The notes below the pieces were generated by a model. That model saw only the letters and a program-made list of their open reading frames with translations. It was not told the origin of the DNA and ran no database searches. DNA of 64,000 nt from Mesaphorura yosii (Eukaryota; Arthropoda; Collembola; Poduromorpha; Tullbergiidae). How positions within the stretch are numbered: position 1 is the stretch's first letter; the number at the start of each line of letters is the position of its first letter. The stretch spans positions 62,001-126,000 of the forward strand of contig WIXG01000025.1 in assembly GCA_009869945.1 (NCBI GenBank). The letters are read 5' to 3'. Of the stretch, positions 15,401 to 28,501 are shown in pieces. The position numbers and the translations under genes were made by a program.

Positions 15401-18400
15401 AAGGCAATTAGATTGGTAATATCCCACATGGAGCATCCTCCGGCTGATTATAACAATAAAATTCCAGAGTAAAATACAAACAGATGGAATAATTATTTCA
15501 TGAAATCTACTTTTTGCATGCCCTACTTTTTGCACGCGTCAATGCAACTGCAAAGGAATTTCAAATTTCTTTTAATCCTGTTTTGAGTTGTACGTCGTCG
15601 TACGATCACAAGCATGGAAAAGTGAATGCATGCACGAATGGATGCGAATTGGGAATGAGATTGTGATTGTGATTACGTAGACCGCTTCATGCTAGGAAAT
15701 CTGAAGGCTGTACAGTTTAGCGTTTAGCGCGTCTGTTCGAGCATGCATCTGTTAAACGCATTTCTGCATGAAACGGCCTGTCCTCTTTTATGTTATTTGC
15801 AACTTAATGGTTTTTGGACAAGCACGCTTGCGATCTGACAGACTGACACGTGTTTCTGGTAACAAAGTTGGCCTAAAGTGCCAATTTGGAGAAAACTTTC
15901 TCTGACACATTACTTCATTGAGACGGGAGCAATTGAAGAGACGTTTCTTTCACTTTGACGTAATTGGTAAATAGCGCTTCGCTTTTTAGCAATGAAGCGA
16001 ACGCATGAAATAAATGAAAAGAGTTGTCCTAGATCATTGTTTAGAAGAAAACTACTTCAAGGCGACAAAGGCGAAATTGAGTGAGGAAGTTGTTGTCGGA
16101 CAATATCAACAATAGGCCCCAAAAGACGCTGCTGCTGTGAGGCAGTCTTGCTGTCTTGCTGTTTTTGCCGTTTCTCATTGAGACGCACTTCTGTACGCAA
16201 CAAAACGAAGAAAGCTTTGTCTTCAATGGAGGTAGTAAATGTAATTGCTCAAGTGAGCCTCGTGGGCATTGAAATGTCATTCGATTACTTGTTTACTACG
16301 CTGTGGCGGACGCAAGGAGAATCTTAATCGACGTTCCAGTGATTGACCCTAAAGGATTGGAGCCAAAGCCTGTGCCGTGCCTTTGAAGATCTGCACAACA
16401 AAATTCTTTTTAACCTAAAAAAATAATTCGATTCGATTCAAAACTTGGATGCGACTTTTAATTAAAAAACCCTCCACTAAAATCAATTGAACTCGTCGCA
16501 CGCTTGCTCGAATTGCCTTATCGAAAAAGTTTCGGAATGAAGAAATCTGAGAGGAATTTGAAAGAATTCCCACTTCACAAACTTTCAACAAGAAATTCTT
16601 TTTCTAATTCTAAAATTAGTTTTCTAATTCAAAATCGCCTCAACCGAGTATGTTTTATTCTTTGCAGACTGTGAGCGTCGCTGTGTCCGTGTTGACACTG
16701 ACCGGAATCTCCGTGGAAAGATGGTACGCGATTTGCTATCCACTCAAGTTCAAAGCGACGACAACACGGGCGAGGAAAGTCATTCTAATCATCTGGGTCA
16801 TCGCACTTACCTTTGGTATGCACACTAAAACAAGCTTTCTCTTTCATGTCTCCATTTTCAGCATTTTCAGCGAAGTAATGCAGTTTGGCCCGAACCGTGC
16901 CGTGCATCAAGCTGCAAGTTATGAACACGCACGAATTATTCCGACGTATCTAATCTCATAAAAATGCTGATCATGCTTGCTTGGTTGGCTTGGCCTGTCT
17001 GCCCAACATCAACAAATTTTTATATCGTCGATGTAAATATGCTCAAAGCTCATGCTAGGATAAAAGCGAGGAGCTAACCAACTGGGACATTAACTCGAGT
17101 TCATTTGATCTTTTTCCAAAATTCTGCACTAAAGTTGCACGAAGTGATGCGTACGCAGTTTGTATGCTGCGTGCTTGAGAGGAATTAACCGTAAATCATC
17201 AACTTCTGATTTTATGATCGGTAGTTACTTTCCATTACAATAGGCTTCGCGTAGCGTGAAGAATGTTATTGGTTCCATGGCCTTTTCAGAGAATATTAAC
17301 CCACGTTACTCACAAATGCATTGATTGTTTCGAGTTTCGCGTATGAATACGAATGTGTAATTGGTTTCATGCCCGTTTCCGATACAGCGAAACAAAGGAA
17401 CATAAGCTATATCGAATTAGCTATGCTTTCCAAATTGCAAAACGCAAAATATTAATTTCGAAGCATCTCTAGGTAACTCTATTTAATCTAGCGCAGTCTT
17501 ATCTGAATGTTGATCTGGAGGCTGCACTTTAGAGCACCTCTGAATTCATACGTCGACGATCAGTATTTAATTAACAAGTGTTATGAAATATTAAACAAAT
17601 CCCAAAAGCACTTCATCCGAATTCAATGTGGCAACTTTCTCTTTTGCAGTCCGACTAATCGATAAGGCCTCGAATGGTCGAATCTCGAACCACCAGCAAA
17701 TTAAAACCTGAGGCGCACATTCTACTTTCATCCAATAAATTGCATAATTTCACAGGGTATGGTTTATTTCGAGAGTGCAGAATGCAGAAATTATGCATGT
17801 AATTAAAATGTCAGCAGCCACAAAAATTGCAAAAGCGAGAAAATATTTATTCAATTAAGTAATCAGTATGCCGAATTATCAAATCACAGTGGGTTAAACG
17901 CGAAACGTAAGGCATACGCTACAGCTGCATTTTTAAGGTATCTTCACAAAAGCATGTCAAGCTTCTTGATTTTTCCAATTTAGGGTTAGTGAGATTTATT
18001 CTAATTCCGACTTTGAAGACAGAAAAATGGCCGTACTTCTTCATTGAGGGAATTCAGATGAAAACTAATCTCGACCGTAACAGAGGAAGACTCCTCGAGC
18101 AGCTGACTGCATGATGTTGGTTTTATTTAATCTGATTGCTTGGTCTGCGGTTATACAAACGTAAACATTTGCTTTTGAAACATGAAATGGCATTTTTCGT
18201 TTTTATTTTATTTTAGAGCAGCCTTGCCTAGAAAACATTTCTGTTGTAATTTGTTTGTCCTTCTGAACCAGAATCAAGCATCGTTGGTGCCTCGTCACAT
18301 TTGCATACCGGAAAGAAATTGAGAATTTCTACCTGAATCACTTCATAACTCGTTCTACATAAATAAACTACACAGAAGGTTGTTCATGCATGCATTTAAT

Positions 18401-21400
18401 TTGGTGCCGCGACGCAAAACCCGGTAGCAATCCCAATGACATGCATACTTCGGTAGCATGCTAACACTGACTGGCGACTGGCACCATTTTCGTATGCGTC
18501 CTTACTTTAGCTTTGGCTTTGACTCGGATTCGGTGTAGTGGGGCGTGCAATGTTGGCCAGGATAAGAGGACGAGAAAGACGTACGTACAGGCCGAGTGTG
18601 GAGTTTCAAGCAATAAATGTCACTTTGCCACACAAATTGTAAATACCATTACACATGTTTTTTCTAACTACGTAGGTCGTTTCTGTGTTTGCACTTTTCA
18701 TGAACTTCTCTCGTCCAGAGGACTAGATGCAGTATTTCATAAACCAAACCATTGCCAGCGTGCTGCTAGCTCAAACAAGGTTTAGTTTGCTGGACTGCTA
18801 TTTGACTGTGTTTTCGCTACAACGAAGTAAAAATGTTAAGACTTTCATTCATTTTACTCACTGACTTGAAATTGAGGAAGTCGGACCGAAACCCGACTCC
18901 CTGACGCCAAGAAAAAGAAAACTGTCTGGCAAGAAGTACGAGTGCGAATGGGCGTGAGCAATGCGCAATATGGAGCAACGACGTACGTACAGGGTTAAGT
19001 AAAGATGGGTTTAGTTTCCAAAGTGTATTAAGATATCTGGGACTAGGATCAAATGTGAGAAATCTTGTATCATATGCGCGCATGTGTCGAAGTCCAAGTA
19101 CAAGTCGCGCAGTGAAAAGAGCAAGGCCAGCTCGAGCTTGGATGGAAAAAGGAAATCAGGAAAGTTTTAGTTTTGAACCAAATGAAATGAACAAAACTTG
19201 TAATAAAATGTAAAGGAAAGTTACGTCAATCTTCAATTTCTGGTCGTAATTCCTCCGTACCGAATTTCCCGAAGTTTTGCTAGGACCTTGGAGCAAAACC
19301 TTCGCTTTTAATTGGTCAATTAGAAATACACGATGGTTTCACGTAGCAGCGGTGGCTTACTTAATGGGTGTACTCAGCAAATTCTAGTGTTATTAACGAG
19401 AAAGTTATAGAGTTTTAATGCGTGCTAGGTGAGAACGAACTGCCTATACTTTTTGTGTACTATTTAATTTCACGTTATGGCAGCAATTTTTGTAGTTAGT
19501 TGCTTTGGGCATTGGCTGACCAAAGAATAAGGACTTTGAAGGAATGAGCCCTTCTTCAATTATAAAGCAGTTTCATGCTGGGCTCATTTGCATTTGCATT
19601 ATCATATCACAGAACTACATGAATAATGAATATATTAGTTTCGTTTTAGTATGTTCTTGGGACACAAAGACATAAATTCATTTTTCGTGCTGACGGCAGA
19701 GAGGAAATATTTTATTTAAACATGGCCAACTTGTTAATAGAGCAGAGCTCTGGATCGGAACTTTTCCAGAATTCATAATTCATAGTTGCGAGCTGGCGAC
19801 GGCCTCTCCAGGAAATTATTCTCCGCTCGATTCTCGAAGTTCTCGAAGGAATTGTGCTTCAATGTATCTTTTGCCAACTGATACGGATTAAACAAAGTTC
19901 GATGCACAGTCTCGGAATCTGTTTGACCTTTTCCACGTGACCTGCTCCATCCTATATTCTATAATCTAAAGTTATCGGAGCGGGGCTCGGCTTACTGAAG
20001 TGCTGCGCACAATTTCATTTAGAGGAAATGAAATGACAAAGTTTAAAAGTTTCAATGGGTTCCGAATATCTGATCATGTTCTAAATTACTCCACATTTCA
20101 CCGATTTTATTGATGCGCAGTCTTTCAGTGAATAAGCACGCTTTTGGCGTTACGAATTTGTGAAGTTTCATCTTTTTAACCTGTTTTTATTCAGCCAAAC
20201 CTACGTAGATGGCTTCCAAAAATTTGCCTATTGTTATTTTATGATTGTAATTTCAGATGCACCTGAGCTGTTTTTCCTGCACACGGTGAGCACGGTGGAG
20301 AAGCGTGGAATCAATATCACGACTGTGTACTTCACTCAATGCGAACCGTCTTGGTCTCCTGAATATGAGCTTGTTCTCGTCGTGGCCCGAGTATTCATCT
20401 TGTACCTGATCCCGCTGGCTTTCATGAGTTTGGCGTACTACAAAATTGTGCGTGTGCTGTGGAGCTCAGCGAATTTTCCTGGTAGATGCGACACGGGAGC
20501 ACCGATGAGTAACATCAACTCCAACTCCCATCACAGTGGCGGCGGTGGTGGCAATGGCGCCAGTAATCATCATCATAATTCTAATGGATCCAATAATGTG
20601 CACTACAACGCTCAGCGTAAGTGTTCTCGATACTTCCTCCAGCCATGCACAGTGGCAATAACCGATAATTAATATTGCATGACGCAAAATGGCACGTTAA
20701 GCAGTCTAACAGGGCTGGCTTGACACATGTTTCGGCGCAGAATCATTATTTCATAAAAGAGAATGACGGCCAAATCAAAATGATGATTCTCTCCAAAATT
20801 GCATTGGCTTGTTACAGCTTGCCAGATGTCGAATAGTAATTTTCCGAATCAGCCATTAGGAACTGTGCGCGTGTGAGCATCTCGCAGGTGGAATTCATTT
20901 GTTGCACGTTCCATTGTGAAATGGTGAAAAGATCCTTCACCATTCTTTATTGCGTAGATGATGACTCTGCTGAGTGAGACGTGAAAGCCTGATGCAGCTT
21001 TGAGATGGAAAGGTCAACAAACAGCGAATAGAAAGTCAGAAGAGTTTAACAGAAAACCAGTCAAGTGAATAAATTATGTTCTGTCGATTCGCTTGGGTCT
21101 CGGGTTTGTTGGACTCGATTGTGGGACCAATGCTGACAGTGCATTGCATTGCAAATATCAATAAGTTCGTCGTGTATCTATTATTTTCTGTATACTTTGC
21201 TCTTGTTTGCTGAATTTTATTGAGCAAATGAATGGGCAATGATTGGCACGTGTAAACGTTTTGGAATTGCTAGTCGCATTCAAATTGGAGTCACTTAAAC
21301 TTAATGAAGCATAGACATTCGTTTTACTCATTGAGACGTAATTGATGATTGTGTCTTTTCGATCGCACATCAAAGAAAGTATTGTAATTTGTAATTGGGC

Positions 21401-24400
21401 CCGTGTTTACTTTATACAATTCGGAGGTCACTCGTTTGTGCCTGTCTGAAGTCGGAGTAATCGTGTTCTACCTAGAACGAATTTCTGTTCAGTGCCATGG
21501 CTTGTTAACAATTAGTTACGGTTGAGGATGCTATTAATTTTTATTAGTTGCAGTTGACTGGGTTTGTCCCGAACGTAATGTTTTCGTTCCCATTTGAAAG
21601 TGTGCTGATTGCCTATTGACAGTTTAAAGCGGTCTTTGGAACATCTTTATTGTTTTTGCGAGATAGTAAAACAATTCTGGTGAAAGCATGACCTCGATCG
21701 GGTGGCCAGTCTGTTTTCTTCGGTAAACAACACTTTGGCGCCTGACTGGACGCCCGGCCGAAGGAATCAAACCAGAATCAGGCGGGCAAGTCATGGGCCA
21801 GTTCTCTTCAACCTAAGACCTAGTTTTTAGTTACCGCGTCGTCAGGCCAGTCGTAGATTACTCCATTAAGCCAGAAAATGAGTTCTCCCAAGGTCCTTCA
21901 ATCACTCCTAAGCAATCTTGAGTTCTCCGATGTTATTATTATGTTTCTCGCGGATACTGCGCGAATGAGGACAAGCTGCGCAATTATTTCTCCTTCATTG
22001 AGTTTTCTTGCATCACCTTCTAGATTCAGGCAAAACAAAGGATATGGTGCATGAAACCATATTTGTGTTTACGAGATTGTGTTATCGCGTTGTCGTCGTC
22101 AGTGTGAGTTTTCTTTCCAGGACATGAATTTTTTATCTTAACCGGCTTAATCCTTCCAGTTGCAGCAAATGTTGCCGCTGAAGGAAACAAAGTAGGTTCG
22201 AGGTTCATAGTCTCAGGATATTTATAAGTTCTAACGCTTATAGGCGGTATAATGAGCAGAATAACAGCAAGTAACATGCGTGGATAGAATGACAATAAGG
22301 AAGAGGATAGAAGAATCTGGAACACAAACAAGGATAACGACTAATGACAACACACGAATACCAGCAGAGTGTAGCAGATTCTTATGCAGATTCAATTTTC
22401 AGTAGCTTTAGAAAGATAAAAAGAAGGAAGCCAGGGAAAGTTTTGGAAAATTAAGGCATTAATTGCACATTTTCTCCCTTCATTTTGCCATCTTCTGCTG
22501 TCTGTCTTCTTCTCTGATTAACATTTTGATTACACATTCCTTTCTTGAATGCGAATGCAAAACCCTAATTTTAATTATTTTTCAACCTACAATTGATGAA
22601 TTTCAGAGATAGGGGCGCAATATTCACGCTTCAAAGACCGATCGTGCTTTCTTTCATCTTTATACTGAATAGATTGTGCATATTAATATTTGTACTTTTC
22701 TATTCCACTTGCTGTTTGTATAGAAGACGGCACGTGCTTCTTCCACGATCTTGCAAATGACTGGTAAACAGCGAGAGTTTTCCCAGCATACCCCAAGTCT
22801 GTACTTTTAAATCTATGTTTTCCTGTCCCATTTCAATGCAGTGACGCAATGGAAGAGGATCTAATCCTTAAAGCTTTAACCGCCTGAACTGTTGCTGACG
22901 CTTATCGCATCGCACTTAAATAACAACATAAATATGGAAAACTTGAAGAAAGTATTTGCATCGCATCTTGTCACCTGTCAAGCTGTCGTGTTACAGCAAA
23001 GGAAGGAGGCTTTAGCCTTCAGACACTTTTTACTCAGCCCAGTAGCCTTTCACCGTCCTTGTCAGCCTCAGTCTGAAAGGGCACCCGTAAAAGCTTTCAA
23101 CTTGTCACTTTAAACTTTGGAACTTGAGCCGATCTTTCAAGGAGCGAGGCTTGTGCTTTAAAGTATTATTCAGCACACGCGTAAATTAATCCGATGCGAA
23201 GAGCACTTTATACCTGAGATACGTAATTAATTGTCATCCGTGCGCCTCACAACACGGCAGCTTCAGCGCGTTCGGGTGATGAGTCCGATGGAATTTCAGG
23301 TAATAAGCCGAGTCATTCAGAGCAATTTGGCTATATGACACGCTATTCAGGCTCAGAGCAGGATTTGAAAAGGTCAATAGCAAATTAGCACGAAGAATGG
23401 AGTGGACAAATGAGTAGTCGAGTTCGAGTGATTCAAGACGAATTCGAATTTCAACTCATTCTCCTCCGCTCGCGCAATTCATCTTCACATGAACAAGGGA
23501 TCCGGTTCTCTTGTCCTCAAGGACCTCAATTTATTACCATTAATGAGCTCCGTTATATATTTCATTAGAAACGATTAACGATTCAGGAGCTCCGGTGTGT
23601 CCACAAGTGGGCCAAATGCGTCAGAATATGTACTCAAAACGGCATGTCGGATGGTCGTATTGAATTTATGTACGCTCGGAACCGTGCAAAATGAAAATGA
23701 CTCCCAACTTATCAGACCTTGCCTTGGCTGGGCCAACTTTTTAATCCCTTCGTTGCAATGTTGCTTCAGAACAGACTCAGCTAAATCCTACAGAAGTTCA
23801 GTGGTTGTCGCTCATTTCTGCGGCACAGATTCATTATGGCATGGGCTCCAGTTACTTTCATGATCCCATAATAATCCAGACAATTACACTTGGAAATTTT
23901 GTGATTAGAGCATTAGAGCAGTAATTCCAACTCTCACTCCGATCCAGGCACGGCAGTTCGCAACAGGACGAATGCTTCGGGAATTATACCTTGTAAAATC
24001 TAGTAGTCCAGATTTCGAAAGACATGTTTATGAGCGTTTGGTACAATTATTCGACTTACAGCTTACAATACAAGGTCAAAGCACTTACAACCCGAACGAG
24101 AGACGATTTCAGCTCAGCTCGATTATAACAACTATGTGCGTGTGCGACATAGTCTTAGACCGATTTCTGTTACGAATAACTTACGTTTTACGTTCGACAG
24201 AAGATTGGAACGTTGTGTTGAACCGAATCAGTGTAGGAATACATTGCAACTGCAGTTCATTTCATGTGCGAGACGCGAAAGACGATTTCACTTTGGTTAG
24301 CAATTTCTGAAGCTCGGATTTGTCTAATTCGAAAACATTGCCAGTTTTCGGTAAACTGATTTACTAATTTAATTCAAGGATTGATTCCGTGAAGGGCAGC

Positions 24401-27400
24401 CTTGATTTGAGAATTTTTGCGAAAAGTGTACATTAACCCAGCAAAGTGAGAACTTGGGATTCAAGATGGGCAGCACAGGCACGGCGCAGGAGAAACGTCC
24501 TGGAGGTAAGCGCACGAAATGCCATGTGTTTAGTTTACGGACTCTCGAAATGAACAGTTGACTGCAATTTGTCATCCGTTTTATCTCCTGAAAGCATTGC
24601 AATGTTGAAGAACTGTGAGGAGGTTTCATACGCATTTTATTTACCACCTGTTCTCCCTGCTTCAAAACGTCGCACCCTCTTCGACATTGTCAGAGAACGC
24701 CACAAGGCGAAATGCGAGAAGGCGGCGGCTCGCGCAGCTGCGATGGCGGCGACCATGGTTGAAGCGAAACCTCCGACTCAGACTCAACTTCAGTCTCCAG
24801 AGGTGCCCGAATAAAGTGCCATTTTGAAGAAAGAAGTAAATGACGAGAAGCAAAGCAAGACGGCTGAATTGGAAAGCCAATCAGTGCAGGCTCCAGCAAA
24901 AGTTCCAGTTGAGCAAAGCCAAGCCATCTTTGAATGGCCAACGCCAAAAACCAAAGTTGTGGAGAAATTTCCTCCAGCTACCCCAGCAGCTGAAATTGCC
25001 GGTCCTTCAAGTCCTGCTCCTTCTATTTCTACCCTTGTCGCTCCTGAGTGTCCTGAGCTTGGGGCTGCTCCTACCACCGTTGCAGATTCAAGACCTGGAG
25101 AAAGAGCTTCCCGCGTCCCAAGAACTTTTCCAAAATACGTAGATTTTCGTTTGTTTTCTTGGTGTTAAGGGAAAGCCACATTCAGCCTTTCGCTTTTGAT
25201 GCCAGCGGCTGGATTGTTTTGGTGTGGCTTGGTATTTTTTGCATAAAATTATATTACATATAAAGTGATTTAAACGCTAATTGTACTCAGTAATTTATTG
25301 AGGAAAGTAAGGGTAAAAGAAAGGAATAAATTATTTGTTTTAATTCTCTGCAACTTCTTTTACAGCTTTAATGTTCTCACATCTCAATTTGGTTTAAATT
25401 GAGCCTGGAATTGGCACAGTTTTCAAAGTCTACTACTCGCATTTGTCTCACTTTTGCAATTCTTCTGCTAAGGCCAATTTTGCGGTCCCTGCAGGACAGT
25501 ACGACGCGTTCGACGGGTGATAAAAGTTCACCATCTCAGTGAATAAATTCAGTGTGGAGAAACTCTTGTGATTCTTTCTTTTTCTTACCGGCGAGACCGA
25601 ATCTTATATTCTTCCATTCTTGGCAGTGTGACAGTTATTTTATAGTCTCACTTTATTACCGATTTATCATGTTGGTGCGGTGTTATTAATGCCCGTATTT
25701 TTATCAGGAGAGGAATAACAATATAAAAAAGTTATAAAAAAGAAATGCAATTATTTCCTGAATTTTGTCAGCTTTATCATTCTCATTTCTTGTGCACTCA
25801 TATCTTAAAGAAAACATATCTCAAGTACTTCCGCCTTCTAGGAAAAGTAGTATAATTTTCCATCTTGGGAACTGAACACTTGGTACAAACGCTGACCCAT
25901 TGAGTCAGGAGTGAGTCCACAGTTCAAGGAAACTCAATGTTGCTGGCGTGCATCAGAGACGCAACACGCAGTATTTTTCTAAGATTAATTTCTTCGTCTC
26001 ACATTTCATCCCTGCACACTTCAACGTTCAACGTTATGCACTAATGCAGTTAAGATGTAGACGTAAATCGTGGACCCTAGAACGAGAAGGTCAAGCTACA
26101 AGAGATTTGGAAGAACCGTGAAAGTTCTGAGAAGCGCTGAGCTATTTGAGAAAGTGTTGGAACTTCCAAAGGCTCTTAGCATAAGCGCATAACGCTTATT
26201 ATTATGCGCGCCCGAATCAATTTACGTAGAGTGGGATCTCCTTCATGTTCAGGTGAACTCTTAGGTACGGCACGGTTCTTGTAAACACGAGCACTCGAGC
26301 TTTGAAATTGGAATTTTATGATACTATGCACTTGACTGTTGACGTCGACGCACGCTGTTTTGAGGTTCACGGTTACATGCCACGGGTAGAAAACAGTTCA
26401 TGACGTTCATAGCATAAAGCATAAAGCGCTGCATGCACAATTCGCACGTGCACGCAAACGATGTTATTGAGATACGGTTGTAAAATATTGTTTACTGGAG
26501 CGCCCAAGCCAGCCAACCATAAATATTGATCTGGTCGCCCTTGCCAGACGTGCCTCGGTTGTTTTTTCATTCGTTTCACCTGAAAATTCCAAAATAGACG
26601 AACCAAATGAGTCTCTACAACAGCAGACTGAATCAGAGTAACTAGCAACTGCCACAGATTCAGATTAGTTGTAGAAAAATACGTACTTGGATTAACCTGC
26701 CTGTCATGTTTTTGTTCTTATCTCTTGCAGTGTTGAGACCAATGCTACGTGGACAGTCATCACAAGGAGCGGCCGTGGACTATCAGCTCAAATCGAGGAG
26801 AAAAGCAGCGAAAATGCTCGTGGCAGTCGTTTCCGTATTCGCAGTCTGTTATCTGCCTGTCCATGTTTTCACTCTAACTGCGTAAGTGCTGGATTACATA
26901 AAATACGTAAAAATACGGCAACCGGCAACGGGTGGCCTGTCACTGCCGAAAGTTATTCATTCATACACCCTACACTCGCTCGTATGCACTTGTTTTCAGG
27001 ATGAGCACAACGCTGGAGCAAACGGAGGTTACTGGCGCAATTGTAATGATTTGTCACTGGCTGCCATATGCGAACTCGGCCATAAATCCAGTCATTTATA
27101 ACTTTATGAGCGGTGAGTATCCTCTTTATTGCCTCTCCCACCTTTTCGGGGCGATATTTTACGTAAACGTTACTGCAATTACGCGTTAAATCTTAAATGG
27201 TCAGGTTGCGTATTTTGCATGAAATTTATCCGTGACTCACTAACTCAGTGTGTTTTTGGTGCTAGATCAGTAAGTATTTGAGTATTTTATTGAACTGTTT
27301 ACGTCTGACCAAAATAGTTCGTCCAAGTGCCGTTAAGTCTATCTAGTTTTGTTACTGTAACAGAATAATACAAACTAGGTGGGCCTTCTGTTGGATCTCT

Positions 27401-28501
27401 TAGCGAAATGAACGAGGTGATAGAGTTTGAATGAATTTAAAGGAAAGTCGAGTCCAAAAATAATGTGGGTGGGACAGGATTTTATGATTCTGTTTATTTT
27501 GACGGCTGCTAAGAACTGAATTATGAAACTGGTCCACGCTGTTGCTTTCGTAAACTTGCGATGTCAATATGAAACGTAGCGACAGCGACCTGACAATGGC
27601 TGTGACTGTCACTAATGAATAAGAAACTTAGCTTTGCATGGCACTGAGAACGTGTGTACACGTAGTTAGTATGCTATAATTATGCGGTAAGAATTAAATT
27701 CCTGCCATCCAGAATGAAGAATCATTGAACGAGACAAATGGTTCTCCTGTCTTGACCACAAAAGGTTAGCACAAATTGTTGGCTTTCAATATTGAATTCA
27801 CAACGCAGTGCAACAGCATGCATTTATGTGCTTTCAATGAGTATCGAAATCCAAATTCCTCGGCCTTCGTTGTTCCCGGCGAGCTTGAATCTGGCCAACC
27901 TGGCCGACACTCAATAACCATTGTCACTTAGTATCTTGGAGCTGTAATATCTTGATCTGGCTTTTTTCTTTCTTTATTTATTTGTGGTGACGTTTGTTTT
28001 TTTGTTGCAGGCAAATTTCGGAGGGAATTTGCACGAGCATTCGAGAGCCTCCGTTGTTGCAAACATGCATACATTCCTACCGCTTCTCGTGTCTACTCCT
28101 TCAACCATAATGCGCACCAAATTCATCGTGTCTAATAGAAACTCTATTCACACAAGTACAATTTGTGAAGGTCCGAAATCCCGCATTTCCTATTACCATA
28201 GCGTAGAAGTAGACTTAATTCACTCGTTTGAATTGTCTAACCACGCCTCACATGTAGTGTATTCGGACTAACGGCCGTGTGGATGTATTTTGCAGAAAAA
28301 TTTAGGAAGGAGTTCCTGCGATCGTTTGGCTGCGCGAATCTCGTCAATCGTGGAAGCAGACGGATGCCAATCCGAAGACGGATGCCCAGAAATTTTGTAA
28401 TGCGCGCAAGAATCCCGTCAACTTCGTCGACGACAAACTACCCACTGTACAACGTCCGATCCTCATACACTCCCAATCCAACCACCTTGGCCATTTTATG
28501 A
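6477..28501 (+). CDS. Allatotropin/orexin-type neuropeptide GPCR
   Basis: Rhodopsin-family receptor, presumably a plasma-membrane receptor for an allatotropin-like peptide. Coding exons: 6477-6984, 7078-7199, 16668-16815, 20257-20616, 26731-26881, 27000-27112, then 28296-28501 (535 aa) or the alternative 28011-28135 (508 aa). Residues 1-130 form a long Ser/Asp/His-rich extracellular N-terminus with N-glycosylation sites at N61 (NYT) and N72 (NFS). TM1 starts near residue 131. Diagnostic motifs are NLAVAD in TM2, WFFGDALC at the TM3 entry, ERWYAICYPL after TM3, a second-loop Cys (TQCEPSW), CYLP in TM6, and WLPYANSAINPVIYNFMS in TM7. This combination is typical of orexin and insect allatotropin receptors. 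The third intracellular loop holds a Gly/His/Asn-rich stretch. ATG 6477 is the first Met in frame; Met52 (6630) is an alternative. Poly(A) signals (AATAAA) lie at 28999 and 29140. The ligand is inferred from family resemblance, not shown. Confidence 0.88.
7200..16667 (+). other. Receptor intron 2 (9.5 kb)
   Basis: Bounded by GTAAGT at 7200 and TTTGCAG ending at 16667, splitting the receptor between TM3 codons. Its open frames are short, have no motif I recognise and overlap on both strands. I see no RNA gene or intact transposon. Short TC-rich low-complexity sequence occurs near 14760-14800. Confidence 0.6.
16816..20256 (+). other. Receptor intron 3 (3.4 kb)
   Basis: Bounded by GTATGC at 16816 and TTTCAG ending at 20256. 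No supported gene was found inside it. It is AT-rich, with scattered short repeats of ATGCATG-type words near 18380-18470. Confidence 0.6.
20617..26730 (+). other. Receptor intron 4 (6.1 kb)
   Basis: Bounded by GTAAGT at 20617 and CTTGCAG ending at 26730. It contains the coding-like unit described at 24466-25168. The rest shows no domain-bearing frame. Confidence 0.6.
24466..25168 (+). pseudogene. Nested coding-like unit with an internal stop, unrecognised
   Basis: Inside receptor intron 4, ATG 24466 in a good context opens a short frame (MGSTGTAQEKRPG) followed by GGTAAG, which looks like a donor. From ATG 24602 one frame runs 70 codons to TAA 24812-24814. The first part is basic and Ala-rich (KRRTLFDIVRERHKAKCEK). 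The same frame then continues, without another stop, through about 110 Pro/Ala/Ser-rich codons to 25168. The composition on both sides of the TAA looks coding. I could not join the first short exon to this frame at the obvious acceptor; only a less obvious AG near 24694 keeps phase. It could be a decayed gene or retrocopy, a short gene ending at the TAA, or chance. The function is unknown. Confidence 0.3.
28011..28135 (+). CDS. Alternative last coding exon (7a) of the receptor
   Basis: After a strong pyrimidine tract and AG at 28009-28010, this exon reads in the phase left by the TM7 exon. It encodes Gly followed by KFRREFARAF and then 32 more residues, including a Cys-Cys pair (a possible palmitoylation site), and stops at TAA 28133-28135. 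The later exon at 28296 encodes the homologous start KFRKEFLRSF with the same phase. Both therefore supply helix 8 plus a C-tail and should be mutually exclusive. Exon 7a restores the family-typical FMSGKFR junction, whereas exon 7b gives FMSEKFR. I see no AATAAA between 7a and 7b, so the 7a transcript may use downstream poly(A) sites. Confidence 0.75.

Noticed and set aside
18581..19000. Two copies of an ACGTACGTACAGG word as a possible repeat element
   Set aside because: Only about 14 bp are shared and the flanks do not match. Consistent with chance in palindromic ACGT-rich sequence.
25480..25540. Short translation resembling the end of a retrotransposon integrase (GPCRTVRRVRRV)
   Set aside because: About 25 codons with no flanking pol frame, LTR or target-site duplication. 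Too short to support a mobile-element call.
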